62,710 nt of DNA from Paracoccaceae bacterium (GCA_902573175.1 CACGIS010000003.1:1-62710); one strand, 5' to 3'; positions 16,714 through 26,321 are shown, numbered from the stretch's first letter. Program-made: numbers and translations. The notes: a model not told the origin generated them from the sequence alone.

Positions 16714-19700
16714 ATGAGCAATGATCCTGAAATTGATTTCGAAGAGTTTTGGGCATCAGCTTTTAAAACCCATTGGGGTATCGAGGCGAAATTATCTGCA
16801 TTACCTGGCGAACTCGATCAAAATTTCTTAACCCAACAGAAGGATGGTACAAAGTACATTCTGAAAATAATGCGCAACGAATGTCCACATTGGCTGATTA
16901 AAGCTCAGATTGAAGCCAGTGAGCATCTTTATAAAAAAGATCATTCGCTCAAATTCCCAAAGGTTTTGAAGTCATCTAAGGGCGCGTCTTTTATTCGTGA
17001 GGTGGACTGGTCTGGCAATGAGCGTTTGATTTGGGTGCAGGAGCATATTCCAGGTAAATGCTACGCTGAAATTAAACAAAAATCCCCAGCTATTTCCTTT
17101 GATATAGGGGTTGCTTTAGGCAACATAGCTAAGGCTTTAGCTGATTACAAAAATGATAGTTTGATCCGCGATTTTAAATGGAATTTGCCAGGATCGCTTT
17201 GGATAAAAAAATATCTTCCAGTTATAGAAAATTCTTCGCAGCTTGAAATTATTTCTAAAATTGCTGACGAATTTGAAGAAATTTTACCAAAACTTTCTAG
17301 TTTGGGACAGCAGACGATCCATAACGATCCAAATGATTACAATATTTTGATATCTGGAGAAAAATACCAATCCTTAACCGTGTCAGGGATTATAGACTTT
17401 GGAGATATCTGTGTAGCCCCAAGAGTTTGTGATTTATCAATTGCTGGTGCCTACATAGTTTTGGATAATGCAGAACCAGAAAAAATGCTGGAAGCATTTG
17501 TTTCGGGTTACCATAGTGTTTACCCACTTAACGCTGAAGAAGTTGACTTGGTTTGGCGTCTATTACGGATGCGCTTGGCGGTAAGTGTTGTCAATTCAAC
17601 TCTTTTAGCATCAAAAAATTCAGATGATGCCTATATAACAATTTCTCAAGCTCCTGCTTGGAAGTTTTTAGAAAATTTGAACATCAATGAGGGTTTGATA
17701 AAAGCAAGGCTTAGAAATACTTGTGGAATGCCGGTGGTCGAAGGTGCTGATCGGATCATGGATTGGATAAAAAAAGAGTCCAATAATTTTTCGCCACTTT
17801 TTGGAAATAATTTGGCTAATTTAGAAATTAAATCTTTATCGGTTGAAAACACATCAGTTCCCCAGAACCCATTCGAATTAAAAAGTGATGAAGCAAAAAA
17901 TATTGGGTTTGAAATTAGTGATCGAGCTAATTTTTGGTTGGGTTACTACAACGAGCCACGTCTAATTTATACGGCTCCAGCTTTCAGACTGGGTCCATGG
18001 AAAGCCAGTAACAGGCGAACTGTTCATATTGCAATTGATGTTTTTACTAATCAGGGTGCAGAATTGTTTGCCCCTCTAGAAGGTGAAGTCGTTACGGCTG
18101 AATATCGCGATAACCCACTGGATTACGGCGGTGTAATTATTTTAAAGCATACTACGCCAAATAAAGACGAATTCTTTACGTTATATGGACATCTCGATCC
18201 AAAATTTTTGAGTAAACTCAAAGTCGGCGATAAAATTGGGAAGGGACAAAGCTTTTGTCAATTAGGCGCCTCCAAAGTGAACGGCGGTTGGGCACCCCAT
18301 GTCCATTTTCAACTAGCACTAACCACAGATGGAATGGAGGCTGACTGGCCAGGTGTAGCTGACCCTGACGATTTGAGCTTCTGGAATTCTATTTGTCCAA
18401 ACCCAGCCTCGCTATTAAATTTAAAAGAAATTGATTGCATTTATAAGCCGAGCAATAAAAAGGAAGTTCTAAATGATCGAATAAACCACTTTGGTGGAAA
18501 TTTAAGTATTTCTTATGATGATCCTATATTAATATCGAGGGCATGGAAGCATCATATTTTTGATGAATGGGGAAGGCCTTATCTTGATGCCTATAATAAT
18601 GTTCCCCACGTGGGACATTCGCATCCTAGGATCAATCAAGTCGCGTTAGACCAACTTAATAGGGTGAATTCAAACACTCGTTACCTAAATCCATCGCAAA
18701 CTAAATTTGCAAAAAAAATATTGTCCAAGCTCCCAAGTGGGTTTGAAGTATGTTATTTTGTAAATTCGGGGTCTGAGGCTAATGAGTTAGCTTTACGTTT
18801 AGCTCAAGCTCATTCTGGTAAAAAAGGAATTGTTACACCCGATGAAGGTTACTTTGGCAATACAACAGGTGCCTTAAGCATCTCAGCCTACAAGTTTAAA
18901 AAGCCTAATGGGGTAGGGCAGGCTGACTGGGTTGAAATTATAGAGTTGCCCGACGACTACAGGGGTTCATTTAAAAAAGACGATCCAGATCGTGCCATTA
19001 AATTTGCTAATTTGGTTGATGCTGCAATCGAAAGATTAAATTTGAAAGGTATTGGGTTATCTGGGTTCATAATGGAAACATTTCCATCCGTAGGTGGACA
19101 AATTATCCCTCCAAAAGGATATTTAGAGCAAGTTTATAGCAAGATAAGAAAACAGGGCGGAGTATGTATTGCCGATGAAGTGCAAACAGGCTTGGGGCGT
19201 TTGGGAGATTATTACTTTGGGTTTGAGTTTCAAAAGGTAAAACCTGACATTGTCGTTTTGGGCAAGCCCTTAGGAAATGGTCATCCAATTGGGGCTGTTA
19301 TTACCACTCGAGAGATTTCTGAAAGCTTCGATAATGGCATCGAATTTTTTTCAACCTTTGGTGGTTCAAATTTATCATGCAGAATTGGCACCGAAGTTTT
19401 GGACATCGTCGATGACGAGAAACTTCAGAAGAATGCAAAGACAGTTGGTGATTTTTTAATTTCTGGGTTGCGTGAGTTAAAAAAGAATTTTGATTTTATT
19501 GGCGATGTTAGGGGAATGGGTTTGTTTATCGGTGTAGAAATAATCAGGGGTGATGGAACAGAAGATTCAGAATTATGCGGTTATATAAAAAACAAAATGC
19601 GAGAAAATAGAATTTTAATTGGCAGTGATGGACCAAAGGATAACGTTATTAAAATTAGACCGCCACTCACAATTGAACTTGAGGATGCACAGATGTTACT

Positions 19701-19746
19701 AGCTACCCTGTCAGAAATCCTTGAGGGAACTTTAGACTGGACCTAG
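16714..19746 (+). CDS. Kinase - M23-like - class III aminotransferase fusion protein
   Basis: 1010 residues with three domains. Residues 1-340: APH/choline-kinase-like phosphotransferase with the catalytic loop IHNDPNDYNIL and the metal Asp in GIIDFGDI. Residues about 400-560: M23-like beta fold with HIAID (His437, Asp441) and HVHF near residue 528, the ligand pattern of LytM-type metallopeptidases. Residues about 590-1010: class III PLP aminotransferase fold with GSEANELALRLA, ADEVQTGLGR and Lys851 in LGKPLGNGHP as PLP lysine. The C-terminal domain resembles the ethanolamine-phosphate/phosphohydroxylysine phospho-lyase branch, so kinase plus phospho-lyase converting an amino alcohol to an aldehyde is a reasonable inference. 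The role of the M23-like domain is unclear. Confidence 0.9.
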   Translation: MSNDPEIDFEEFWASAFKTHWGIEAKLSALPGELDQNFLTQQKDGTKYILKIMRNECPHWLIKAQIEASEHLYKKDHSLKFPKVLKSSKGASFIREVDWSGNERLIWVQEHIPGKCYAEIKQKSPAISFDIGVALGNIAKALADYKNDSLIRDFKWNLPGSLWIKKYLPVIENSSQLEIISKIADEFEEILPKLSSLGQQTIHNDPNDYNILISGEKYQSLTVSGIIDFGDICVAPRVCDLSIAGAYIVLDNAEPEKMLEAFVSGYHSVYPLNAEEVDLVWRLLRMRLAVSVVNSTLLASKNSDDAYITISQAPAWKFLENLNINEGLIKARLRNTCGMPVVEGADRIMDWIKKESNNFSPLFGNNLANLEIKSLSVENTSVPQNPFELKSDEAKNIGFEISDRANFWLGYYNEPRLIYTAPAFRLGPWKASNRRTVHIAIDVFTNQGAELFAPLEGEVVTAEYRDNPLDYGGVIILKHTTPNKDEFFTLYGHLDPKFLSKLKVGDKIGKGQSFCQLGASKVNGGWAPHVHFQLALTTDGMEADWPGVADPDDLSFWNSICPNPASLLNLKEIDCIYKPSNKKEVLNDRINHFGGNLSISYDDPILISRAWKHHIFDEWGRPYLDAYNNVPHVGHSHPRINQVALDQLNRVNSNTRYLNPSQTKFAKKILSKLPSGFEVCYFVNSGSEANELALRLAQAHSGKKGIVTPDEGYFGNTTGALSISAYKFKKPNGVGQADWVEIIELPDDYRGSFKKDDPDRAIKFANLVDAAIERLNLKGIGLSGFIMETFPSVGGQIIPPKGYLEQVYSKIRKQGGVCIADEVQTGLGRLGDYYFGFEFQKVKPDIVVLGKPLGNGHPIGAVITTREISESFDNGIEFFSTFGGSNLSCRIGTEVLDIVDDEKLQKNAKTVGDFLISGLRELKKNFDFIGDVRGMGLFIGVEIIRGDGTEDSELCGYIKNKMRENRILIGSDGPKDNVIKIRPPLTIELEDAQMLLATLSEILEGTLDWT

Positions 19747-19762
19747 AGGTAAATTATTTTAA

Positions 19763-20959
19763 TCACTTTCTTGCAGATAGGATTGAAATTTCGGTTAATT
19801 TTTCAACATCCTCAATTTGAGCAACTCTCGGATTTGTTCCTGTTGCGCTATCAAGCATAGCCTTTTCTGCTATTCTTTTTTTACATGCCAAGGGAACGCC
19901 TATTTCTGACAACGATCTTGGTATATCAACATAATTAAGTATTTTTTCAATTTCTTCGGTGATAAGATCTGATGAGGCATCTTTTAAACCCATCGCGTGA
20001 GATATGAACCTTACCTTTTCCCCGACATGGGGTAGATTAAATTTCATTACAACGGGTAGGATGATAGCGTTCGTCAAACCATGTTGTGTGTTGTACTCGG
20101 CGCCGATCATATGAGATATTGAATGTACTAGGCCAAGACCTTTCGTAAACGCTACTCCCCCCAAGCATGATCCAATTAACATTCCGCCTCTAGCGTTAAT
20201 ATTTTCTGGTTGGTCAAAGGCGACTTTCAACCATTTTGAAATAAGTTTTAAAGCTTCAAGGGCTGCTCCATCGCACAGCGGATTAAGTCCTGGTACAAGA
20301 TAAGCTTCTAATGCGTGTGTTAATGCGTCCACGCCAGTCCAAGCTGTTAAATTGGCAGGTAATTCAAGTGTCAATTCTGGGTCTAGAATAGCAAGTGCTG
20401 GACGCATGCCCAAATGTGCAAGGCAAAATTTCATACCCTGGACGGTGTCTGTTACCATAGCAGTGCTTTCAGTTTCCGCTCCAGTACCTGCAGTGGTTGG
20501 GATTGTTATGAAAGTTGGAAAGCAGTCCAGAGAATTTAAAATAGGTGCAGGCTTTCTATATTCAAAATCCCAAAGGCTGACACCACTGTTTACAGTCATG
20601 CCTATCGCCTTGGCTCCATCCAAAGCACTTCCGCCTCCTATTGCGATTATTCCATCGTGATTTCCTTTACGATATGCAATACAGCCAGCGTTAATTTCGT
20701 TATCGCGAGGATTAGGAGATATCCCATAAAATAATTTGCTTTTGATAGAGGCATTTTCTAGTAAAGCCGCTAATCGATTAACAAATGGAAGCTTTTTGCT
20801 GCCTTTATCTGTCACGATAAGTGGATTGGATATTTTGAATTTGTTACAAAAGTCACTTATCTCATTTAATCTTCCAGGGCCATAAGCAATTGGAATAGGA
20901 AACTCCCAATCGATGTTTTTATTCAAAAAGTTTTCATCATTTTGCGCAGCTGATAGCAT
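19763..20959 (-). CDS. Iron-containing alcohol dehydrogenase
   Basis: 398 residues of the group III (iron-type) alcohol dehydrogenase family. Seen: NAD(P)-binding GGGSALDGAKAIG, TTAGTGAETESTAMV, THALEAYL, and metal-binding His residues in the LGLVHSISHMIGAEYNTQHG block. It oxidises an alcohol or reduces an aldehyde. It faces the fusion gene tail-to-tail (16 bp apart) and shares its strand with the MaoC-like gene 30 bp upstream, with which it is probably co-transcribed. If the fusion protein yields an aldehyde, this enzyme is a candidate for its next step; that link is inference. Confidence 0.92.
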   Translation of the reverse strand: MLSAAQNDENFLNKNIDWEFPIPIAYGPGRLNEISDFCNKFKISNPLIVTDKGSKKLPFVNRLAALLENASIKSKLFYGISPNPRDNEINAGCIAYRKGNHDGIIAIGGGSALDGAKAIGMTVNSGVSLWDFEYRKPAPILNSLDCFPTFITIPTTAGTGAETESTAMVTDTVQGMKFCLAHLGMRPALAILDPELTLELPANLTAWTGVDALTHALEAYLVPGLNPLCDGAALEALKLISKWLKVAFDQPENINARGGMLIGSCLGGVAFTKGLGLVHSISHMIGAEYNTQHGLTNAIILPVVMKFNLPHVGEKVRFISHAMGLKDASSDLITEEIEKILNYVDIPRSLSEIGVPLACKKRIAEKAMLDSATGTNPRVAQIEDVEKLTEISILSARK

Positions 20960-20989
20960 TCTATTTTCCTTTAAATCAAAATAGTTGAT

Positions 20990-21514
20990 TCATATTTTGA
21001 CTAGGTAGCGCTGAATTCCTTGCAATGCCAATTCTTTATTTTGCTTGAATATCTTAACGTCTAGACCCATGACCCCTGTTGATTTATTTGGTTTTAATTC
21101 GCTGATTTCAAAAACTGGGTAAATTGTGTCTCCGCAGTAAACGGGTTTCAGAAATTGAGATGATTGATCTATAAATCCAATTAGGTTTTTTCCTAAACTA
21201 TGGGCTAAAGGTGATGCCCCAATAGCAGCTTGAATAAGTGTCATAAATCCATGCGCCATAAGGTTTGGATGACCTAGTTCAGCTAGATAATTTCTATCAT
21301 AGTGGATAGGGTGATTGTCTCCACTAGCAGCCTGGAAGGTCGTAAAAACACCTTCGGTCATTGTTCGTGATGGAGCGAAGAACTGCTCACCTATTTTGAA
21401 GTCATAAAACCCCCGCAATGGGACTATGCTGTGTTGTGAAGGATTAAAATGTTTATCTCTCGTCAACTCGCTCTCCAATGTTAAAATTTTTTCGTTTAGA
21501 TGATTTATCACCAA
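20990..21514 (-). CDS. MaoC family (hot-dog fold) dehydratase
   Basis: 174 residues. The R-specific enoyl-CoA hydratase motif is present: ASGDNHPIHYDRNYLAELGHPNLMAHG, with catalytic Asp and His in GDNHPIHYD. An acyl-CoA hydratase/dehydratase role is likely. The N-terminal 35 residues precede the fold core. The gene is followed 30 bp later by the iron alcohol dehydrogenase gene on the same strand. The region upstream of its start holds the structured segment at 21565-21688 in the opposite direction. Confidence 0.88.
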   Translation of the reverse strand: MVINHLNEKILTLESELTRDKHFNPSQHSIVPLRGFYDFKIGEQFFAPSRTMTEGVFTTFQAASGDNHPIHYDRNYLAELGHPNLMAHGFMTLIQAAIGASPLAHSLGKNLIGFIDQSSQFLKPVYCGDTIYPVFEISELKPNKSTGVMGLDVKIFKQNKELALQGIQRYLVKI

Positions 21515-21527
21515 GCTTACAGTGTAA

Positions 21528-21557
21528 TTGACAAAACAGTAAATTATAGTTTACGAA
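21528..21557 (+). promoter_or_regulatory. Possible promoter for the structured RNA
   Basis: TTGACA at 21528-21533 followed, 18 bp later, by TACGAA at 21552-21557. The predicted start would fall at about 21564, the base before the first hairpin of the candidate RNA. The -10 match is poor, so this is tentative. Confidence 0.3.
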
Positions 21558-21564
21558 TTTAATT

Positions 21565-21688
21565 GTGGTGTTCGCTTCGGCTAAAGGCTCGCACCACATG
21601 CCTCAAGGTATGAGCTGTCGTGGGCTCATTCTTTGACTCCCCAGAGCATCTGCGTGCGCCAACAGGCGCAGATGTTCATCTAAGGGGA
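21565..21688 (+). ncRNA. Candidate structured RNA between htpG and the MaoC gene
   Basis: No gene is seen here, yet the segment is richer in G and C than its surroundings and folds. GTGGTG/CACCAC at 21565-21570 and 21592-21597 close the first hairpin; ATGAGC/GCTCAT pair at 21610-21615 and 21624-21629, competing with a 6-bp hairpin 21597-21602/21607-21612. A strong element follows: TCCCC (21638-21642) pairs with GGGGA (21684-21688) around an 11-bp stem 21644-21654/21667-21677. Two of these helices need G-U pairs that exist only in plus-strand RNA, arguing for plus orientation. It does not match 4.5S, tmRNA or RNase P signatures that I know. Function unknown. Confidence 0.4.
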
Positions 21689-21752
21689 ACGATGCAAAAT
21701 GTCTTTATTCCAAGTTGTGTTTTGGGCAAAAACCAATCTTTCAAAGATCAAC

Positions 21753-23594
21753 TTAATCGTTTAAACTTACAATAATTAAATCTTCCGAAAATTTTTGAGC
21801 GTCTGAGGGCATTTCTCCATCAAGAATTCTAGCTTGTTCAAAAAGCACCCTACTGAGCGCTTTTTGTACTTTTGTCGATTTCTTGGATAGTTTTTTAATT
21901 AATTCGTGGCTTGTGTTGATTTCGAGTACCTTTTTGGTTCCTTCATATTCAGGATTTTGGGCCTTGAGAATTCTTTCTAAATTGAAATCTAAACCGCCCT
22001 CACTGGCTACGAGCCTCACTGGACTATCAACTAAGCTTGTTGACTCTACAACATCTGCCACCAATTCCTCTATATGAGATTTAATCAGCTCAATTGTTCC
22101 CTTTGCGGCTTTTGATTTTTTGGGTTTCTTGGCTCCTTTTGACCCAATCTCGGACAAATCGTATGTGTCTCTGGAAATTGAAACAAATTTCTTATCATTA
22201 AATTGCGCCATCTGGGACATCCAAAAGGCATCGATAGGATCCGTCATAAGCAACACATCTATGCCTTTTGATTTGAAGCCCTCCAAGTGTGGGCTCGAAA
22301 GTGCCTGTTTTAGCGTGTCCGCAGTCAAATAGTAAATTGAGTCTTGTCCATCTGCCATATTTTCCAAATATTCTTGCATTGTGATGTTATCGTTTTCTTT
22401 ATTTGAAAATACTCTGATTATCTCAATGATTTTGTCTCTATTTTCAAAATCTTCATACAAGCCCTCTTTAATTACTTTGCCAAACTGTGACCAAAAAGCG
22501 TCGTACTCTTTTGGATCTTTTTTGAGATTTTTCTTAAGCTCAGATAAAACTCTTTTTGTTATTGATTTTGAAATTTTTCGTAACACAGGACTATTTTGGA
22601 CAAGTTCACGGCTTACATTCAAATCAAGACTAGTAGTATCCAAAATACCTTGTACAAATCTTAGCCATGTTGGGATCAATCCGTCTATGTCTTTGCTGAT
22701 GAATACTCGGTTAATGTATAAACTTAACCGAGTTTTACGCTCAGGTTCAAAAAGATCGAATGGCGCTGTTTTGGGAATAAAAAGTAAGTTAGTAAAATCA
22801 ATCGAACCTTCTGTTTTATTATGAATTTTTAAATATGGGTCGTCGAATGCTCCGAAATTACTTTTGAAAAATTCTACGTATTCTTCATGTTTTATAGAGC
22901 TGCTCGAACGTGTCCAGAGAGCTTGCGCACTATTTGCTTGCTCTGCATCATTTTCATTATCTTTAATCGTTATTGGAACAGTAATATGATCTGAATACTT
23001 TTTTATTAAAGTTCTTAATTTTGCCAGGTCCAGATATTCTTTGGCATCTTTCCTTAAAAACAATTTGATTGAAGTGCCAACATTTTGGGATTGATCGCTT
23101 TGCGAAATATCAAAACCATTTTGGCCGTCACTTTCCCAAATAAATGTTTTTGAGGTTCCTGCCTTTGTCGAAATTACTTCGACTTTTTCAGCCACCATGA
23201 AAGCTGAATAAAACCCAACCCCGAACTGTCCAATAAGTGTTTTCGCTGCATCTTTATTGTTATCACCATCGGAAAGTTCTTCTAAAAATGATGACGTACC
23301 TGATTTGGCGATTGTGCCTAAAGTTTCAGCTAGTTCGGTTTCAGCTAAACCTATACCCGTATCTGCAATCTCGATAGTTTTTTGCTTTTTATTGATTTCA
23401 ACTTCAATTTTATCGTCTGATTTATTTAATATAGCAGGGTTCGTTTGACCTGAAAATTTTCTCTTATGAATAGCATCTGATGCATTTGATAAAAGTTCTC
23501 TCAAAAATATATCGCGATCTGAATAGAGAGAATTGATGACTATATTTAAAATTTTTCCTGTATCGGCTTCAAAACCCTGTGAATATTTATTCAT
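21753..23594 (-). CDS. htpG: Molecular chaperone HtpG (Hsp90)
   Basis: 613 residues, the usual bacterial Hsp90 length. N-terminal ATPase (GHKL) motifs: ELLSNASDAIHKRKF with the catalytic Glu, IADTGIGLAETEL, GTIAKSGTSSF and IGQFGVGFYSAF. The middle domain carries LFIPKTAPFDLFEPE and YINRVFISKD...LIPTWLRFVQGILD, ending with NVSREL. The start ATG at 23594 has an excellent GGAGG six bases upstream; the ATG four codons before would contain that site. ATP-driven refolding of client proteins in the cytoplasm. Monocistronic. Confidence 0.98.
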   Translation of the reverse strand: MNKYSQGFEADTGKILNIVINSLYSDRDIFLRELLSNASDAIHKRKFSGQTNPAILNKSDDKIEVEINKKQKTIEIADTGIGLAETELAETLGTIAKSGTSSFLEELSDGDNNKDAAKTLIGQFGVGFYSAFMVAEKVEVISTKAGTSKTFIWESDGQNGFDISQSDQSQNVGTSIKLFLRKDAKEYLDLAKLRTLIKKYSDHITVPITIKDNENDAEQANSAQALWTRSSSSIKHEEYVEFFKSNFGAFDDPYLKIHNKTEGSIDFTNLLFIPKTAPFDLFEPERKTRLSLYINRVFISKDIDGLIPTWLRFVQGILDTTSLDLNVSRELVQNSPVLRKISKSITKRVLSELKKNLKKDPKEYDAFWSQFGKVIKEGLYEDFENRDKIIEIIRVFSNKENDNITMQEYLENMADGQDSIYYLTADTLKQALSSPHLEGFKSKGIDVLLMTDPIDAFWMSQMAQFNDKKFVSISRDTYDLSEIGSKGAKKPKKSKAAKGTIELIKSHIEELVADVVESTSLVDSPVRLVASEGGLDFNLERILKAQNPEYEGTKKVLEINTSHELIKKLSKKSTKVQKALSRVLFEQARILDGEMPSDAQKFSEDLIIVSLND

Positions 23595-23787
23595 TATTTC
23601 CTCCAAAATCCGACACAGATTTAATATCTTATTTCAAAAATTCAAGCAGCTAAGTTAGAAAATACTGTATCAAGAGTTGATATTACATCAATGGTGCAAA
23701 GTCATTTAATGCTCTTTTTCATTTTGTTGATAAGGTTCAAGTTTTTATTTAATAATGGGCCTAGTAGATAATTGTCAGGAAGTTAGG

Positions 23788-23970
23788 ATGGAGAATTTCA
23801 CATCGTATATTGTGATTTTTGTTTTACTTGTTGGCATACCTATTTTTGTTCGCTTTTTCTTTAGAAAGAACTCAGAAGACAGCAATGTAACCGATAGAAT
23901 GCTTGAATGGCAGCAGAAGAAGCATGAGGATAGAGTTAAAAAGCAACATAGCCCGTGGACTGGGGAATAG
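23788..23970 (+). CDS. Small single-span membrane protein
   Basis: 60 residues: a hydrophobic helix YIVIFVLLVGIPIFVRFFF at residues 5-23 followed by a charged, Lys/Glu/Gln-rich cytoplasmic tail (DRMLEWQQKKHEDRVKKQ). ATG 23788 is preceded by AGGAAG. An ATG at 23755 would add 11 residues before the membrane span. Divergent from htpG. Function not recognised. Confidence 0.6.
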   Translation: MENFTSYIVIFVLLVGIPIFVRFFFRKNSEDSNVTDRMLEWQQKKHEDRVKKQHSPWTGE

Positions 23971-24101
23971 CCCAGTTTTTTGTGGAAAAGTAATAAGTGT
24001 TTTCGAATAAAAAATATATTTCGCTTTACCACAGTGATTTAAAAAGCTTAATTTAGTTTACAAGATTAACAGATAATTTGTTTTTCATTAGGGCAAGACT
24101 T

Positions 24102-24923
24102 ATGGCGTTAATTATTAAATCAGATCAAGTTACAGGCTCAGACTTCGTTCCAGGAGTTCTACAAAAGCTACTACTCGAAAAGGAAAAAACGGGTCAGGAA
24201 AGATTGCAAATAAAGCAGTTTGAGTTTCTAGAAGAAATCCAATTTGATTTTAAAACAGAAGAAGGTTCCCTGAGCTGGCTAATGCCATTGACGAGTAATC
24301 TAAAATATAATGGATTAGATTTAGATAAGAATGCATTACTGATTTTACCCCCAAATTTTTCCTTAAAGATTGAAGGTCGCGTAGGTGAAAAATTTATTGT
24401 TTTTTCGGCGCTAGAGGTTGAGCGCTTTATGGCAAATTATGATCAAATGCCCTTAGACATAAAATGTGTAGATTGGTCAGTAGAGCCTGTTCTTTTATCA
24501 GAATTTGATTCTCGAAAGAGAATTTATCTCGCTAGCCCCGTCCTTTGGGATGGTTTGGATTGTGTCAAAGGAGAAATGATTTATTATCCAAAAGGTGGCA
24601 CTGCTCCGCCTCATTATCACACTGGAGCAGAACATTTCCAATTTGTGATTGAAGGCTCTGGAACCGCCTATGTAAATGGCTCTTCCGAAGTTGTTACCGA
24701 AGGTGATATTATTTACAGCTTCGAGGACGAAACGCATTGGTTTGAGAATTATATCTCTGATAGTTTTGTATTCGCCGAGTTCTTTGTGCCTGGTAATTAT
24801 AAAACAATTTGGGAGAACCCTGAAAAAGTGTGCACTTGGGTTCCGACAGGTAAAGATATTTCTGGCCGGCCTGCCGCTCGGAGTATTGCTAAGCATGTTG
24901 CAGGTCAAGGTAAAGACGTTTAG
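24102..24923 (+). CDS. Bicupin-like cupin protein
   Basis: About 273 residues. A first half (residues 30-115) has a degenerate barrel-like pattern without metal ligands. The second half has a clear cupin: motif 1 PPHYHTGAEHFQFVIEGSG with His-x-His-x-Glu-type ligands and motif 2 GDIIYSFEDETHWFEN with the late His. ATG 24102 follows AGGG; an ATG at 24078 would add eight residues. Stand-alone gene. Likely a dioxygenase, isomerase or sugar-binding cupin; substrate unknown. Confidence 0.82.
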   Translation: MALIIKSDQVTGSDFVPGVLQKLLLEKEKTGQERLQIKQFEFLEEIQFDFKTEEGSLSWLMPLTSNLKYNGLDLDKNALLILPPNFSLKIEGRVGEKFIVFSALEVERFMANYDQMPLDIKCVDWSVEPVLLSEFDSRKRIYLASPVLWDGLDCVKGEMIYYPKGGTAPPHYHTGAEHFQFVIEGSGTAYVNGSSEVVTEGDIIYSFEDETHWFENYISDSFVFAEFFVPGNYKTIWENPEKVCTWVPTGKDISGRPAARSIAKHVAGQGKDV

Positions 24924-25088
24924 CGTTAAGCTTCTTTCTAAAAACCGAACTAAGTTAATCTTACAATTGTTGCTTTTTTTTCAAAAAAGATGAGGTTATG
25001 AGCTGTATGATTTTAGCATAATGAAACAAATTTTGAAGAAGCACGCAAAGTTGTTTCACTGATAAATAGAATTTAGGACTTTGATTGC

Positions 25089-25679
25089 ATGTTAACTTTC
25101 GCCATTTCGGTATTTTTGTTAATCATTACGCCAGGACCTGGTGTCTTGAGTACTGCCGGTTTTGGAGCTGCATATGGTTTTAAACAGTCATTGCGCTATG
25201 TATTCGGGCTATTTCTTGGGACAAATTTGGTTTTCTTAGCAGTTGCTTCAGGTCTGATCGCAGTATTACTATCAGTTCCTTCTCTTAGGATATTTTTATT
25301 GGTTTTATCAACTTGCTATCTCTTTTACTTAGCTTCTAAGATTGCTTTAGCGGGCTCAAATATTGCATTTATAAAGGCTAAAGCACCCCCTGGAATTGCT
25401 TCTGGTGTTTTACTTCAAGCTATCAACCCAAAGGCATATGTGGTAAACACTACGTTTGTATCTGGTTTTGCTTTCTATCAATCAAGTTTTGCTATCGAAT
25501 TAATCATTAAATTTTTTATTATTAATTCGATCTGGATCCCTTTACACTTTCTTTGGTTGTATGCCGGCACTGTGTTGCACGAGTTAAACTTATCAAATAA
25601 AAATCAAAGGATAATAAATTTAATGCTGTCGTTTTCGATGATTGCCGCCGTTGTAATCTCAATTTTATATTCGTTTTAA
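25089..25679 (+). CDS. LysE/RhtB family amino-acid exporter
   Basis: 196 residues, six hydrophobic segments, opening with ISVFLLIITPGPGVLSTAGFGAAYGFKQSLRY, the family signature (TPGP followed by G...G). LLQAINPKAY is the conserved Asn-Pro-Lys loop. Members export amino acids such as lysine, threonine or homoserine lactone. Three bases separate it from a second LysE gene, so the two are co-transcribed; pairs of different LysE genes are common and they may act separately or as one unit. Cargo unknown. Confidence 0.9.
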   Translation: MLTFAISVFLLIITPGPGVLSTAGFGAAYGFKQSLRYVFGLFLGTNLVFLAVASGLIAVLLSVPSLRIFLLVLSTCYLFYLASKIALAGSNIAFIKAKAPPGIASGVLLQAINPKAYVVNTTFVSGFAFYQSSFAIELIIKFFIINSIWIPLHFLWLYAGTVLHELNLSNKNQRIINLMLSFSMIAAVVISILYSF

Positions 25680-25682
25680 GAT

Positions 25683-26321
25683 ATGGCGTTATCTGATTGG
25701 TTTTTACTGGCTATGGTTTGTTTGGCTGGCGCAGCATCTCCGGGACCAAGCATAATTTTATTAATAAATTCTGTTATTAAAGATGGTCGGAAAGCCGGTG
25801 TGGCCTTCGGCATCGCCCATGGGCTTGGAATATTTGTCTATGCTGCATTGGTTACATCTGGATTAATAATTTTTCTTTCAGTTGTTCCCTGGTTTTCTAT
25901 TGCTCTAGAGTTTGCTGGTTTAATATTTTTGCTCTGGCTTTCCATATCAATGATCAAGAATAGTTTTCAAAAGGTGCCGATCGATGAGACAGGTTCTGAC
26001 CATTTATCAGCGCCGTTGTTTGAATATGTCCGTAACGGTTTTTTAATTGTTTTTCTAAATCCTAAAATAGCGGCCTTTTACTTGGCTATATTTAGCCAGT
26101 TTTTAGACGCTGCCTCTAATTTCGAGTATAAAATTTTAATGGTGGTTACTGCAACCGTGATAGATGGACTTTGGTATATATTATTAACTTTTGTTATAGC
26201 CGTACCAAAATTTATAACATTTTTTAAGTTAAGCGCGAAGAAAATTGAATTTTTCTTGGGTGTAGTACTACTTCTTGTTAGTTTCGTTTTAGGAATTAAT
26301 ATTACAATAACATTTTTTTAA
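25683..26321 (+). CDS. LysE/RhtB family amino-acid exporter, second copy
   Basis: 212 residues with the same architecture: signature AGAASPGPSIILLINSVIKDGRKAGVAFG and the conserved FLNPKIAAFYLAIF loop. It lies 3 bp after the first LysE gene but the two are clearly diverged, so this is an old duplication or independent recruitment. Inner-membrane exporter; cargo unknown. Confidence 0.9.
   Translation: MALSDWFLLAMVCLAGAASPGPSIILLINSVIKDGRKAGVAFGIAHGLGIFVYAALVTSGLIIFLSVVPWFSIALEFAGLIFLLWLSISMIKNSFQKVPIDETGSDHLSAPLFEYVRNGFLIVFLNPKIAAFYLAIFSQFLDAASNFEYKILMVVTATVIDGLWYILLTFVIAVPKFITFFKLSAKKIEFFLGVVLLLVSFVLGINITITFF

Noticed and set aside
21565-21688. 6S, 4.5S (SRP) or tmRNA identity for the structured segment
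   Set aside because: No SRP GGAAG tetraloop region, no tmRNA tag or T-loop, and no closing-stem/bubble pattern of 6S that I could align; kept only as an unnamed candidate.
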